This document shows positions 46,804 through 58,079 of a stretch of 64,000 nt of DNA, piece after piece; position 1 is the stretch's first letter; each line of letters opens with the position of its first letter. Origin of the DNA: Ambrosia x helenae (lineage: Eukaryota > Streptophyta > Magnoliopsida > Asterales > Asteraceae). The notes under the pieces were generated by a model that made no database searches, was not told the DNA's origin, and worked only from the letters and a program-made list of their open reading frames with translations. The translations under genes were made by a program, and so were the position numbers. The stretch spans positions 116,918,574 to 116,982,573 of the forward strand of contig CM061226.1 in the NCBI GenBank assembly GCA_030844895.1, given 5' to 3'.

Positions 46804-48399
46804 TTTTAATATATTCAAGTCTCTCGACTAGTAAAAAATATACGAAACAAGGATTAAAATTATTCTTGTATAATAACGTCTATTTAGAAAAAGATAACGT
46901 ACAAAGGATCTTTAACATACAAAGGATATGAAGGACTCACAGAGCGACACGTGACATTAGCTAAAAGGGTATTTTTGTCCATCATCATAATCACACACGT
47001 TATGATAAAGCCAAATAATTACATACGTTATGTGATATAATCACTCATGTTAAACATCATAATGACGCACGATATATCTGATAATCACACATATTATAAA
47101 TCCAACAATTTTTTTTGAAACCCTATATGGGATGCAAATGAAAGAGAATAAAATGTTTGTTTTTATAGTGTATTTTTATTAAAAAATAATGTAGTATGAA
47201 AAAATTATGGTTGTTTAAAAAATGAGGGTGAAACTTAAAAAAAAGTCAACAAACAATTGTCATGGGGGATTTGATTTCGATTTTGTCTCTTAATCTCATC
47301 CATTATTTTTTTAAATTAAAGAATCAAAATCCTTCTTACCTTTTCTATGTTAAGGAAACTTTGTACCCAATACTTTATCAAACTCGTCTAAGTTATGCAT
47401 ATATGTGAGTTTTTTTTTATAACACAATGGTTTTTTTTTAAATTTTTAATTCACAATTTTAGTTTGTTTACAATATATATATTCCTTAGTTTTAAAAGTT
47501 CATTTGTTAGAAGAGATTTTTTAAAAGTTCGTTTATCATTTGCATACATCAATATAGCGATATTAAAAAGTAGCCAACAATTAAGATGTTATTAACTTAT
47601 GATACCGTTATAAATGCAACAACAATTAAAGGTACGTTTTTAACAATAAGGATATTGGGTGTGAGGGCCGTTGCCGGACTGTCGAGGCTCGGCTAGGCCA
47701 TCCACACCGTCCCCTTAGGCCGTCCCCATTGAAAACATCCTGGCCAAGACGAAATGGACGAACCCATTCCTTTCTTTTTTTTTCAACATTTTTTTGGGAC
47801 AAAATGGTGGAAAAGTTGAGGTGTTCTTTCATGATGAAGATGATAGTTTTAGGTTTTGTAGGTGTTCTTCAATGAAGAAGATGATAGTTTTTAAATTTTT
47901 ATAAATAGCCCCCTCCTATTTTAAGTTAACATAATTAGTTATTCTAGCTTTTGCATCTTTTATTTTACGGTTGTTTTTTATTTAGGTTTGTAATTCGTTT
48001 TTTTTTTTAATTTTAGATTCACTTTCATATTTTATTTTATGAGATAAAAATGTTGATTTTTTAATTTAATTTATATTTAATAAAAAAGAAAATTCAAGTT
48101 TAGTGAATATTAATTATTAATTAACAAAAAGGCCGGGGAGGGTCCATCACCCACATTCTTGCTCATCACTAATTGGGTGATAAGTCTACCTCAAGCTAAC
48201 GCGACGACTGATATGGAGAACCATCCTCAAAGGATGCGGTTCCTCCACACCCGGGGAACAAGACACCACTTCTCACATGAAAGATATCAATTTTCACCCT
48301 TTATATTTTTTCATGAAAAGGATTTTTTTTTTCCACTATTTTCTCTTAGCTGTCATGGTGTTATTGCATTCAATTAGTGTGAATATGTAATTTATTTTA

Positions 48400-49952
48400 G
48401 AGAAAATTTCCGTTTTCGTCCCTAAGGTTTGCTCAATTTAACTAGTTCAGTCCAAAAATCTAATTTTTAACAAATCCTTCCCTGAGGTTTGCATTTTCTA
48501 ACGCTTTTCGTCCTAATGACTAACTGAGTTTGTTTTTTTTTTGTTAAGTATTGGCTAATTGACCAAAATGCCCCCAGGGACTAAAATGGAAGTTACTCTT
48601 ATATTTAAATTCTTATATCTTATATATAATTATTATATATTATATGTATTATATGTATATGTATATATAAATACCATATATAAGAAGGTTAATTCTTATA
48701 TATATATATATACCAAAACCGAACCGTTGAAAAAATAAAACTGAACCAAACCCGACCGCTCGTTTAGACGCCGAATTTGACATAACATGTTTGCTGGTTC
48801 CAAATCGACAATGGCGAAACCGCTACACTGGATATCATGCCTAAAAATCGCGGAAGACATAGCACAAGGACTCTCATACCTCCACGAAACATGCAACCTC
48901 GTTCATGGCAATCTCAAATCATCAAACCCTCTTGGAGTTCGATTTTGAAGCCCCCGTCTCCAATTACTGCCTCTCCTCCTTATTCCACCACTCCCCAGAT
49001 ACCACCAACAATGGCTGTAATGCCTATAAACCACCACAAACCGATAAACTTGACCAACCAACCACAAATTTTGATGTTTACTCATTTGGGATTGTAATGC
49101 TTGAGCTGCTAACTGGGAAAAGCCCGTCTGAGCATCTGGATATGACCGCGGACAATGTGGTGAGATGGGTGAAGTCCAGTAGGGGTGCAGGGGTAAAAAT
49201 GGAGCAGAGGAGGCTGGAAATGATGGCATAAGTGGTGGTGGCGTGTCGGGTGAGGTCTCCGGAGCTGAGACCCACCATGTTGCAGGTGATCAAGATGTTC
49301 CAACAGATAAAAGAAGCTGCTGTAATGGAGGATTGTGGGTTGGAGACTTGAGGTTGATATGGTACTTACTATAGTACATTAGGAGTGGGGCAATGTGGCA
49401 TGATGAATCTCTTGGGGTTTATGTTTTAGTTTTGTTAACATGTTGTAACTTGAATTATAGTTGGATTTATTTATTATTTAGGTCTTAATATATATAGTAA
49501 CATAGTTAAAAAGAAGTTAATTTCGTTGTAAGTTAAGTATCTTTTTAATTTCTCATAAAGGCATCATTGTTTATTTAAAATCCATTGTCGGTTTGGTTCG
49601 GTTTTATTATTCTACGGTTCAGTTTTGGTTTTATATATACATACATATATATATATATATAAGAATTAACCCTCTTATATATGGTATTTATATACATATA
49701 CATATACATATAATATATAATAATTATATATAAGATATAAGAACTTAAATATAAGTAGTAACTTCCATTTTAGTCCCTGGGGGTATTTTGGTCAATTAGC
49801 CAATACTTAACAGAAAAAACAAACTCAGTTAGTCATTAGGACGAAAAGCGTTAGAAAATGCAAACCTAGGGGAAGGATTTGTTAAAAATTAGATTTTTGG
49901 ACTGAACTAGTTAAATTGAGCAAACCTCAGGGACGAAAACGGAAATTTTCTC
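48400..49952. mobile_element. Pack-MULE carrying a receptor-kinase fragment
   Basis: Perfect 9-bp target duplication TTTATTTTA at 48391-48399 and 49953-49961. Terminal inverted repeats of about 360 bp (48400-48762 and 49587-49952) begin GAGAAAATTTCCGTTTTCG. No transposase is present. Between the ends lies a fragment of a leucine-rich-repeat receptor kinase. This is the definition of a Pack-MULE: a non-autonomous Mutator-like element with captured host gene sequence. Confidence 0.92.
48805..49351 (+). pseudogene. Captured LRR receptor-like kinase domain fragment
   Basis: The frame at 48811 reads MAKPLHWISCLKIAEDIAQG, then LSYLHETCNLVHGNLKSSN, kinase subdomain VIb with HGN instead of HRD as in inactive LRR receptor kinases. 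A one-base loss near 48929 shifts the frame, which continues FDFEAPVSNYCLSSLF, DVYSFGIVMLELLTGKSP (subdomain IX), a TAA at 49229-49231, then VRSPELRPTMLQVIKMF (subdomain XI) and a stop at 49349-49351. The ATP-binding lobe, transmembrane segment and LRRs are absent. It resembles the C-terminus of inactive LRR-RLKs of the At1g60630/At5g67200 kind. The 3'-UTR-like sequence to about 49580 may have been captured with it. Confidence 0.85.
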
Positions 49953-49961
49953 TTTATTTTA

Positions 49962-50315
49962 TAACAACCATTAATACTTTCAAATATAGTTTTAGTTAAA
50001 AAATGTTTCAGGTATAACCAAGTCTTTAAATACTTTCAATATGGTTTTAGTTAAAACCAAATCTTTATTTTGCTAGGGCAATAAATACAGCTATCATTTA
50101 ATTTAATTTAACATAACTATAAAAAATAAAAATAATAATGCAAACTTTATAATAAATTTAAAAAACACAACAAATTTTCGTTTATATACTCGTCTCATTT
50201 GACTTATGCACACGTCAAAAACAAGATTAATTAGCATTAAATTGAGTTTGTTGGATCGTTTGTCCTTTAAAGCCACCAAACATTCAATCAAATTTCACAT
50301 AGGTTGACCATCAAG
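49962..50315. other. Intergenic, upstream of the thionin-like gene
   Basis: AT-rich, with a repeated GTATGGTTTTAGTTAAAA-like word (about 49985 and 50043). No clear TATA box or gene. Confidence 0.4.
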
Positions 50316-51494
50316 ATGACAAAGAATGGTTATAATTTGAGCAATAAGAGTACCCCATTCATGGGGGTTGTGGTGGTATTCATGTTGTTGGTACAAGGAG
50401 GGAGTGCAGGGCTATACACATGTTGGGGTGGCTGTCTCAATGAGTGTTTTCTTCTTAGTAGCAAGCAAATTGGACAAAGGTTTCCATGTTATGTGAATTG
50501 CTTGGCTAGATGTTTTTATGCACCACCGGGTTCTGGTGTTCCTTCAGGACCCGATGCCAGTACTCCACCACCATCGACTCAGGCTACTGCACCTTCGCCA
50601 TCTGATTCAATTTTAGAAGCTGATTCGGAAGCATATGCAGACTCAGTCATTAATACTGAATCTGAAATCGATGAGGCTCGCACACGTAAAAGAAACTATT
50701 GTGTAATGCAATGCTCTTTGCAAACTTGTGCGTTACACAACCTTGGTATGTTCTCACTATCTTCTAAACTAGTTTTATAAAGTCATAAAACACTTAATAA
50801 AGTACATGCAACTTATCGGTTTTATGACATTGTTTTTCTTTAATTACAACTATCACAAAAAAAAAAAACAAAAAAAACAAAAAAACAACAACAATTAGTT
50901 ATTATAACAATTGTTTTATGTATATTTTTTTATACATATTCCGTATGTTGGAAGATTTAGTTTTCTCATTAACAAAAAATCTTTCGTTTCGCATTTAAGG
51001 ATAGATATAACAACGAAAAGAAAATATACTAGCAATTTGGTCAAAGTGTTAAATACTTTGTGGTTTGCTTTTATTTTTATTTCATAAAAATTGCATTTAT
51101 AATACTTTTACTTTATTTTGAATTCATTTTGAATTTTATTTTTATTTTAAACTAAAAACATCTTGCTATTTGAATAATATCGATTTTATATCGTGTTTAG
51201 GAATGAAATGATCTTTGTGAGTTTTTTTAAATTGGATTATTTGTTAGAACAAAATTTGATGTTGAACGTTTTTTTCTATAAAGATTTTCGTTAGAACTTA
51301 GATGGATATAGGCTATAGCAATAATATCTATGGTATCAACAATAAAATAAAAATAAAAACATCGTGCTATTTCTTATTTTCTTGTAATTTATGGAGATTC
51401 TATGATTGATTTTGACATTGACTTTTCAGGTGAGAATGACTTGAAGACATGCTTGGTAGGATGTATTAGCAAATGTAAGGATTTGAACATTTGA
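50316..51494 (+). CDS. Cysteine-rich secreted protein, thionin-like family
   Basis: Two exons, 50316-50745 and 51430-51494, spliced CTTG/GTGAG in frame to give 164 aa. The ATG at 50316 is chosen because the open frame upstream begins at a TTG. A signal peptide is clear (hydrophobic VVVVFMLLV, cleavage near GGSAG). The mature protein has four C-X3-C-X3(4)-C clusters: CWGGCLNEC, CYVNCLARC, CVMQCSLQTC and CLVGCISKC. A Pro/Ser-rich then acidic linker of about 75 residues separates the two pairs. Plant thionin-like proteins have one such pair; their role is usually taken as antimicrobial defence outside the cell or in the vacuole, but many are uncharacterised. The last cluster lies in the small second exon. 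The frame is intact. Family name is by cysteine pattern, not by full-length match. Confidence 0.7.
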
Positions 51495-52196
51495 AAGAGG
51501 AATTGGTTATATTATATCAATATTAATACAAGAAAAGTGATTGATACATGAAAGATCCTTAGTATGGGATGTATTTGTATGAATGTTTTCAAGTTGGCTA
51601 TGAGTATGATATCTAGCAATTAATAATATTTTTTTATTGTTATTATATAAATCTACTCAATTTCATAACTGACCCATGGTAGGCCGGACATTTTAATTAG
51701 TCTCCTGTTTTCTTTTTATTTATTATTATTTATATTTGTTTTAATGAAGGGAAATGATTATTAAAAAAAATATTTATTTTTTTTGCTGTAACACGGCTTA
51801 AATCTTAATTTGAGGGAAACCCTCACATAATTTGGTGGACGGCCTATGAATGCTCTAAGTGGTTGTGAGTGGAGGAGAGAAAAATATTTGGTGAAAACAT
51901 TGTTCACCCCTATATTTGGGGGACAATGTCCATCCCTATTTATATTTTAATATTTTTGTAAGTAGTTGTGAGTGGAGAAGAAAAAAAATATAATAACAAA
52001 AGTACGAAAAATATTATTTATTTAAAAAGGGAGAGAAGATTTAGGAGTGAAATAGTAATTTTTAGTGTAATTTGATGGAATGAGTTTGATTCCCCTAGTG
52101 CGAATGCTCTTAGTTGTTTAACACTTTAGTCAAAGCAATATAAAAAGTGAAAAAAAAAAAAATAAACCCAAATGCCACCTGAATCATCATCATCAT
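51495..52196. other. Intergenic, no gene
   Basis: 3' flank of the thionin-like gene, AT-rich. A remnant around 51830-52115 (CACCCCTATATTTGGGGGAC and flanks) looks repeat-derived. Nothing codes. Confidence 0.4.
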
Positions 52197-52199
52197 CTT

Positions 52200-52992
52200 T
52201 AGGGCTGACAATTTCAGACACGAACGCGATACCACGATACAAACCTACACGATCTTAACAAGTTTTGTGTTTGACCTTAACAAATGTCGTGTCTTTAACA
52301 TGTCGACAGGATAAGGCATTAACAGGTTTCGTGTCTAAACAGGTTAACATCTGTTAACATGTTAAGCACCTGTTAAGACATGTTAATAATTTTATTTAAA
52401 AAAGTTATATATGGGGTGGGGGTATACCTTATACATATGCGGACTAAAGATGATGGAAAAGTAATTTGCAATTTTTAAATCAAAGAGTACAGACATATAC
52501 ACCGCTCAGTCATCCCCTCCTCTGCCTTCTCAATTCCACGTCCTCGTCACCTGTCCATCGTGACCATCCACTGTCACCCATCACCCATCATCTTTCTCAA
52601 AACCCAGTGTCGCCCAGTCAGTGACGAAGCTTGAAAATCCGGACCGGGGGGTCAGAAGTATATAACTATTTTTTTATAAAAAAACGGGGGGCCGAAACCG
52701 TATATACCAAAAAATTTCTATAGGAATACTATATAATCGGAACTTATGAGCAAAATTCGAGCCCCCCCCCCCCCTCGCGTGCGCCTCAAGGAAGCCGCGC
52801 CACTACGCTCTGTCTCTCATTCATAGGTTTGTGGATATGATTTCATGGTCAATGTTTATAAAATAGGTTATTGTCTTATCGTGTTAACATGTTATAAACA
52901 GGTTCGTGTTTGTGTTTGAAAAAAAAAATGACACGAAAAGTTATCGTGTTCGTGTCTTAACAGGTCGTGTCTGACACAATATGCCAACTTTA
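52200..52992. repeat. hAT-like CACGAAC-rich repeat with a nested element
   Basis: Left part (52200-52390) begins AGGGCTGACAATTTCAGACA and right part (52850-52990) ends GTCTGACACAATATGCCAAC. Both are full of CGTGTC/GTTAACA words in opposite orientations. The centre is interrupted by another repeat at 52619-52805 and by unrelated sequence. hAT class is inferred from style. Confidence 0.5.
52619..52805. repeat. Short CAGTGRCG hAT-like MITE
   Basis: Starts CAGTGACGAAGCTTG and ends CGCGCCACTA, an imperfect inverted pair. Flanking 8-mers CGCCCAGT and CGCTCTGT agree at six of eight positions, suggesting an old 8-bp hAT target duplication. It holds a 14-C homopolymer near 52765. Confidence 0.55.
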
Positions 52993-53072
52993 ATCATCTT
53001 CTTCTTTTTAAACGTCTAACATATAAAAGTCCGACTATCCACGGTAAGTCAATGATAAAAGCCGACCTCTCC

Positions 53073-53996
53073 CAGTGGCGAAGCTTGAGAATTTGGACCG
53101 AGGATCGGAGTCCGTGGTCACGGGACGGTGCCTAAATTTTTTTTTTTCTGTAGCTATGGTTTGGATGATATGTTCAGGTCGGTGATTTGATTCGGGTCGA
53201 GTCAAACATTAAATATAATACTGTAAATAAATATCAAAGTTCTAAGCATTATTTAACAAACAATTGAGCAAAGACACTAAAACATTAAAAATGAGACAAA
53301 TGGTTGGTACCTGGATGAAGAATTACAGTTCAGCCCATCGACCTTTAAGATTTTTAAATTCTTCAATTATGGATAGGGTTGCAAACGAGCCAAGCTAAGC
53401 CCGAACTCGAAAAACTTATGAGAGCTTGAGCTCGGCTCGTTTACTATCTACTAGTTAATATTTTAAATAAGAATAATATAAATAATAGGCTCAAAACTCG
53501 ATAAATGAAGTTCGGCTCGGGCTTGTTTAGTAAACAAGCTTAAATGAGGGGGTAAATATTATTAAATATTAATAAACCTAATACTACACTAAGGCTCGAT
53601 AAGGCTCGACGAGCCTGATGGGCTTCACATGCTGGGCTGAGCCCGGGCTTGATTATAAACGAGCTTTGTTTTAAGTTCAAGCTCGGGCTTGATAAGGCTT
53701 GGCTCGGGTCGTTTCGAGCTTTTACCAAACCTGGCTCGAGTAACTAAGAGATAACAGCTCCATCGCTTGCTCATTAAATCTACTATCCTGCTTATGTAGT
53801 TGTTGGGCTTAGGACCTTATGATTTGGGCTTTACATTTACTTTGTTTTGGGTTTAAGTTTTGGTTTATATAACTTTTTTTTAAAACGGGGGGTCGAAGCC
53901 GTATATACCAAAAAAATTCCATACGGAGACTATATACTCGAAACTTCTGAGCGAAAATTCGGGGGTCGACCGCCCCTTGAATTCTACGCCCATGAC
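53073..53996. repeat. Second copy of the CAGTGRCG MITE, split by an insertion
   Basis: CAGTGGCGAAGCTTGAGA at 53073 and the block ACGGGGGGTCGAAGCCGTAT at about 53884 onward match the two halves of 52619-52805. Between them are about 700 bp including a GAGCTCG-rich repeat (53380-53745). Confidence 0.5.
53380..53745. repeat. GAGCTCG-rich repeat, second copy
   Basis: Starts AGGGTTGCAAACGAGCCAAG and reiterates GGCTCG/CGAGCC words as in 12195-12700. It contains no gene. Confidence 0.5.
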
Positions 53997-54806
53997 CCCT
54001 CCGCACGCGATTGAAGACAACCATGGTGTTTATGTGTGATACAGAGGCATTCGATTAGTTGTAGAGACTTCGCTGAAAGAGAGTTAACTATACGTTAAAG
54101 TAAACGAACCATAACTATGTAACTCCAATCCTAATAGATTGACCCCAAAATAACATATCTAAATTATAAGAAAGGCTAGAGTCGTCACAACAACTGGGAA
54201 TACGATCCAAGTAAGCCTAAGTTTCCTTTGTATCCCAACTCCAATATGAGCATACCGGTCCAGGGTTAAAATGTTATTCCGAGAATCTTAAATAGTTTTT
54301 TTTTTTTTTCCAAAAGCTGATGACTTCAAAAATGTTATAAAAATGACAAGATTCAAAAGCTCTTAAGAGGTTAACAATTTCTTGGATTCGGTCTGTGATT
54401 ACATGAACTTTCATTTGAATTTGTGATCATAAAACTCTTTGCTTCGACTTATCTATTCCTTGTACGTACGTTGTTACAGTAACTGGACTGGAGGGTAAAA
54501 TCGCACCATATCACCAAGCTAAGGTAATCACTAAATTTTCTTATTCAGCATTTGATTAAACATAATTAATTGATCAATTAACGGATTTATAATGTGATCG
54601 ATCTCATCGCAACCCTAATTAATTTAATCAGTCTATCTATTGACAATTTATTATGGCTGTCAGAATGTGATCATCTCACTCAATATTTATTTTTATTAGT
54701 GTGATGTGCAAGTTGAAAATATCTCTTTTTAGAGGTAGTATCTTCAGTGTTTGTTGTTGTTGTTCTTAAAGACATGTACATGCAACTATTATATGATCAC
54801 GTGTAC
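53997..54806. other. Intergenic, no gene
   Basis: No ORF, repeat or RNA gene recognised apart from a T-run near 54297-54309. Confidence 0.4.
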
Positions 54807-55036
54807 TGTTGGACATAATATTTGATATTATCCTAAGTATGAGTTATTAGTGTATATCCTAAGTTTTATATTAGTTAGTTACATGGCAGTTATTTAGTGA
54901 ACCATCATGTCGGTTCATCAAAGGGCATCACACCCTTTCACTATGTATAAATAGGACCAAACCCCTTCATTTGTATTTGGATGATTCTTTTATAATATAA
55001 CATGTTTCTGTAAATTCTCTCTATTAAATCTCAACA
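54807..55036 (+). mobile_element. Copia-like solo LTR, 230 bp
   Basis: Starts TGTTGGACATAATATTTG and ends AAATCTCAACA, with a perfect 5-bp duplication TGTAC at 54802-54806 and 55037-55041. A TATA-like TATGTATAAATAGG lies near 54942. Internal domain and partner LTR are absent. Orientation is from the TATA box. Confidence 0.88.
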
Positions 55037-55044
55037 TGTACATA

Positions 55045-55205
55045 GTTTGTTAACAGCGACGATAGTGTCCGCTGTAGCGAATAGCGTAGCGTAGGACTCA
55101 TGTGTCGCTATATGGTTGATAGCGACAAATAGCGAGCTTTTTCTATTTTTAGTATTTTTTTATCGCTATCGCTATGTAGCGTATCGGTAGCTTGTCCTTT
55201 TGCTA
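55045..55205. repeat. TAGCGAC-rich repeat, second copy
   Basis: Contains AGCGACGATAGTG, GCTGTAGCGAATAGCGTAGC and ATCGCTATCGCTATGTAGCG, matching the family at 29468-29695 in opposite orientation. It directly follows the Copia solo LTR. Confidence 0.55.
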
Positions 55206-55699
55206 GAGTTGATGATTTTGTTAAAGTAGAGTCCATGACTGCGAATGGCGTGCTTTTTATCGTGTAGAATATAGAAAAAAAAACCTGAAGGGAGTTTATT
55301 GATTGATATCTTGAATATACACACTATGTCGTTCGTGTAAGCTGTAGTTTATGTTCTTTTAGTTGATTAGTTCCCATATAATATACCAAATTTTTGAAGT
55401 CACTAGCTATATGTGGACCCTCTTATTCACTACTGATGAAACTAATAAATTCAATGAAACATGAAAAAAAAAAGATAACATGCTAAAAAACATACAATGC
55501 TATTTGTTATGATCAAGTTTTCAGAAAAAAAAAAAAATTAAGAATAGATTGGATCTCTGATAGTAAATTCTCCACCTCATTATCGGATTACTGTTCTAGT
55601 GGTTTTTTAGCGTTGAAGATGCTCCTTTTTGTAGTTTTAACGCCGTGGAGGATGTTCAAAAGTTCAATCTTGATTCTGTTGGAAAGTTGTGAAGGTGGC
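55206..55699. other. 3' flank of the LRR-extensin-like gene
   Basis: Includes the probable 3' UTR of the minus-strand gene. No other gene. Confidence 0.4.
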
Positions 55700-57082
55700 T
55701 TAATCTTGGTTGTCTCCACTTGATAGTGGAGGCTCCGGTTGGTTACTAGGTAATGGCGGTCGAGGTTTATACTGACATGTACATGGAGGACAGTAAACAT
55801 GGGGTGCAACTGGTGGTAAATTCTCTGAGGCAGGAGAAGGCGTGTACGCTGGTGATGGCGTTGGCGTTGGCAATGGGGACTGCGATGGTGATGGTGATGG
55901 TGGTGGAGTAGGGATTGGAGGTGGTGGTGAAGGTATAGGAACAGGCTTTGGTGGTGGTAATGGAGCAGGCTGGCCTGCACACCCGAAAGCGCTACAATTA
56001 AGTGGCTGAGCTAGGTACTTCGCGCACTGTATTCTTGTTCGCTGTTCTGGTCTATCTTTAAAACAATTCCTTTTGTCATCAAAAGCCGCCAATTTCAGAC
56101 AATTATTCGTCTGATTCACAAAGTAGTTGTAGTCGTATCTAAATTTCTCCAGTTTCGGAAGCAAACACAAGCTCTCAGGAATATCGCCCGACAGCATATT
56201 ATGAGCCACATTCAAAACCTCCAAACTCTGCATTTCCCCCATACTCGTAGGCAACCCGCCTTTCATATTGTTAAAACTCAAATCCAACACGCTTAAATTC
56301 TTTAACGCCCCGATTGTTTCAGGAATACAAGATTCAAACTCGTTATTCATCAAGTTTAACTCATCTAGTTTCACTGTCATGTTCATTACGCTCGATGGAA
56401 GACATCCTGAAAACTTATTATTCGCGAGAACAATCACAGAAGCAGTTGATGTCCCAAAGTTTTCAGGTAAGTCATCTGAAAACCTGTTATTGTTTACAAG
56501 TATAGCATCAAGATTTTTGCTAAAAAGTTCTTTTGGAAGTTTACCTTCGAATTCATTAAACCGAATGTCAAGATATGTAAGCGCAGGTAGTCCCAACACC
56601 AAGTGAGGAAAGTTCCCAGTGAACCGGTTATTACTTAGATCAAGCTCAAAAAGTATCTTGAAATTCAAGAAACTTCGCGGTATAGTCCCACAAAACCTAT
56701 TCGAATTAATGTGAAAGATACCTAGATCGTATAACAAACCGAGGTGGTCGGGGAGTTTGCCAGCTAGATCTTTGTGGTTCAAGTCTATACCGGCTACAGT
56801 GCGTTCTAGTGGGTTGTCAAGTGATTGGGAACAAAACACGCCTGTGTAGTTGCACACATTGGATCCGACCCAGTTATTGGTCACACCATGTGGGTCGGAT
56901 TCTATGAACGCCTTCCATGCTTGAAATGCAATGTAGGCGTTCCTTATTCGTACATTTTCAAAATCAAGAGACGGGTCACAGACCAGACCCGTCTCTCCAC
57001 CTTCCAGGCCATGGACGGTGGCGAATGCATAGATGATAATAAGAAAAATAGAATGAATAAGGTGGTTTAACCGTGGTTCCAT
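55700..57082 (-). CDS. Leucine-rich repeat extensin-like (LRX-type) cell-wall protein
   Basis: A single uninterrupted 460-aa frame starting at the ATG at 57082. Residues 1-25 are a signal peptide (HSIFLIIIYAFATVHG). Then comes the LRX N-terminal cap (NAYIAFQAWKAFIESDPHG, NWVGSNVCNYTGVFC). About ten LRRs follow (for example ILFELDLSNNRFTGNFP, LSVLDLSFNNMKGGLP), then a C-terminal Cys hinge (CAKYLAQPLNCSAFGC). The tail is Pro-rich (PPPKPVPIPSPPPP) but lacks long SPPPP repeats and has a CPPCTC island. LRX proteins sit in the cell wall and bind RALF peptides through their LRR; this short-tailed form resembles those Arabidopsis relatives without a full extensin domain. The gene is intact and intronless. 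Confidence 0.88.
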   Translation of the reverse strand: MEPRLNHLIHSIFLIIIYAFATVHGLEGGETGLVCDPSLDFENVRIRNAYIAFQAWKAFIESDPHGVTNNWVGSNVCNYTGVFCSQSLDNPLERTVAGIDLNHKDLAGKLPDHLGLLYDLGIFHINSNRFCGTIPRSFLNFKILFELDLSNNRFTGNFPHLVLGLPALTYLDIRFNEFEGKLPKELFSKNLDAILVNNNRFSDDLPENFGTSTASVIVLANNKFSGCLPSSVMNMTVKLDELNLMNNEFESCIPETIGALKNLSVLDLSFNNMKGGLPTSMGEMQSLEVLNVAHNMLSGDIPESLCLLPKLEKFRYDYNYFVNQTNNCLKLAAFDDKRNCFKDRPEQRTRIQCAKYLAQPLNCSAFGCAGQPAPLPPPKPVPIPSPPPPIPTPPPSPSPSQSPLPTPTPSPAYTPSPASENLPPVAPHVYCPPCTCQYKPRPPLPSNQPEPPLSSGDNQD

Positions 57083-57800
57083 TTCTATGTGTGTGAAGAT
57101 TAAGAGTGTAGTGAGTGAAGTGTTTAATTAAGTCTTAAGAGTGTGAGGTGCTACTTCTTTAACAGAAAGTTTGTTTTGCTGTAACGACTTTTTCTTTTGT
57201 TTCTTAACAATAAAACCGCATATAAATTCGGTTGTCCAACAATCTTTTTTAATTGTTCAAACTTATATTTAAAAAAAAAAAATTTAAAGGATTGTTTGTA
57301 TTTTTTAAATATGTATTTTTGAAAAATTCTAAATAGGAGCCTTTCTAAACGCATTGTTTATCGTGATCGCTTGTTTCATTTTTTTAGCTGAATGTTTTAC
57401 CAAATTTTTAATTAATTGTTAAGTAAAAATAGTATAAGAAAAATATATGTCTTCAAGTAATTTTGGTGTCTGTTCTATTGCTTGGTATGGGACGCAAAGG
57501 GTTGGGTTGGGTCGGGTCAAATAAACTTGCAACACCTTTTGGTGCATGTGCATTGTCTTTTAACTATTAAAAAACTGATGTTATGTAGTTTTATAAAATA
57601 AAAATAAATCACATTACTAATATGCTACACCAAAAATGTAATTTTGTTTATAAAACCATTTTTGAGAAAGGAGAGAGAACATTTTTATCAGAACACTTAT
57701 AATTATACCATTTTTGCTTAATAAATAAATCAATTAGTGGTGTAGAATTGGTGTAGAATGTAAATTGTTACTTCAAATTCTTCAAATCATCTTTTTTTTT
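57083..57800. other. Upstream of the LRX-type gene, no other gene
   Basis: AT-rich with A- and T-runs. No convincing TATA element or repeat end. Confidence 0.4.
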
Positions 57801-57814
57801 TTTTTGATAAAATT

Positions 57815-58060
57815 ACAGAAAATCAACATTTATGTTTCTTCAAAATTGCAGATCCGACCTTTATGTTTAATTTCTACTGAGATCAATCGTTCACTATGGT
57901 TTTTCATATAGGTTTCAACCTTTAGCACAAACTCAGTTAAGTTTTATTGTTAAGTCCCATCACATGCATATCATTTGAGGGCAAATCGGTAATTTTACCC
58001 ACTCACCACTACCCATTTTCATCTTCTTCTTCACTCTACCATCGTCGGCGCCACCATGGG
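57815..58060. repeat. One-armed relative of the 34.6-kb TIR element
   Basis: Shares ordered words with the right arm of 34576-35855 read in inverse: AAAATTACAGAAA, TCAACATTTATG, AGGTTTCAACCTTT and TGTTAAGTCCC. No matching second arm is nearby, so it is truncated. Confidence 0.5.
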
Positions 58061-58079
58061 CATTCTATCTTCCACCATC

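Larger units (their letters stand above)
43712..48399. other. Gene-poor AT-rich intergenic region
   Basis: No gene is seen. It contains two related foldback MITEs, Helitron-like 3' ends near 44478 and 46803, and a GC-richer patch at 47655-47765 (GGCTCGGCTAGGCCATCC on plus) that looks like part of an unclassified repeat. Confidence 0.6.

Noticed and set aside
55588..55982. His/Leu-rich minus-strand frames
   Set aside because: Alternative frames of the Pro-rich tail of the LRX-type gene.
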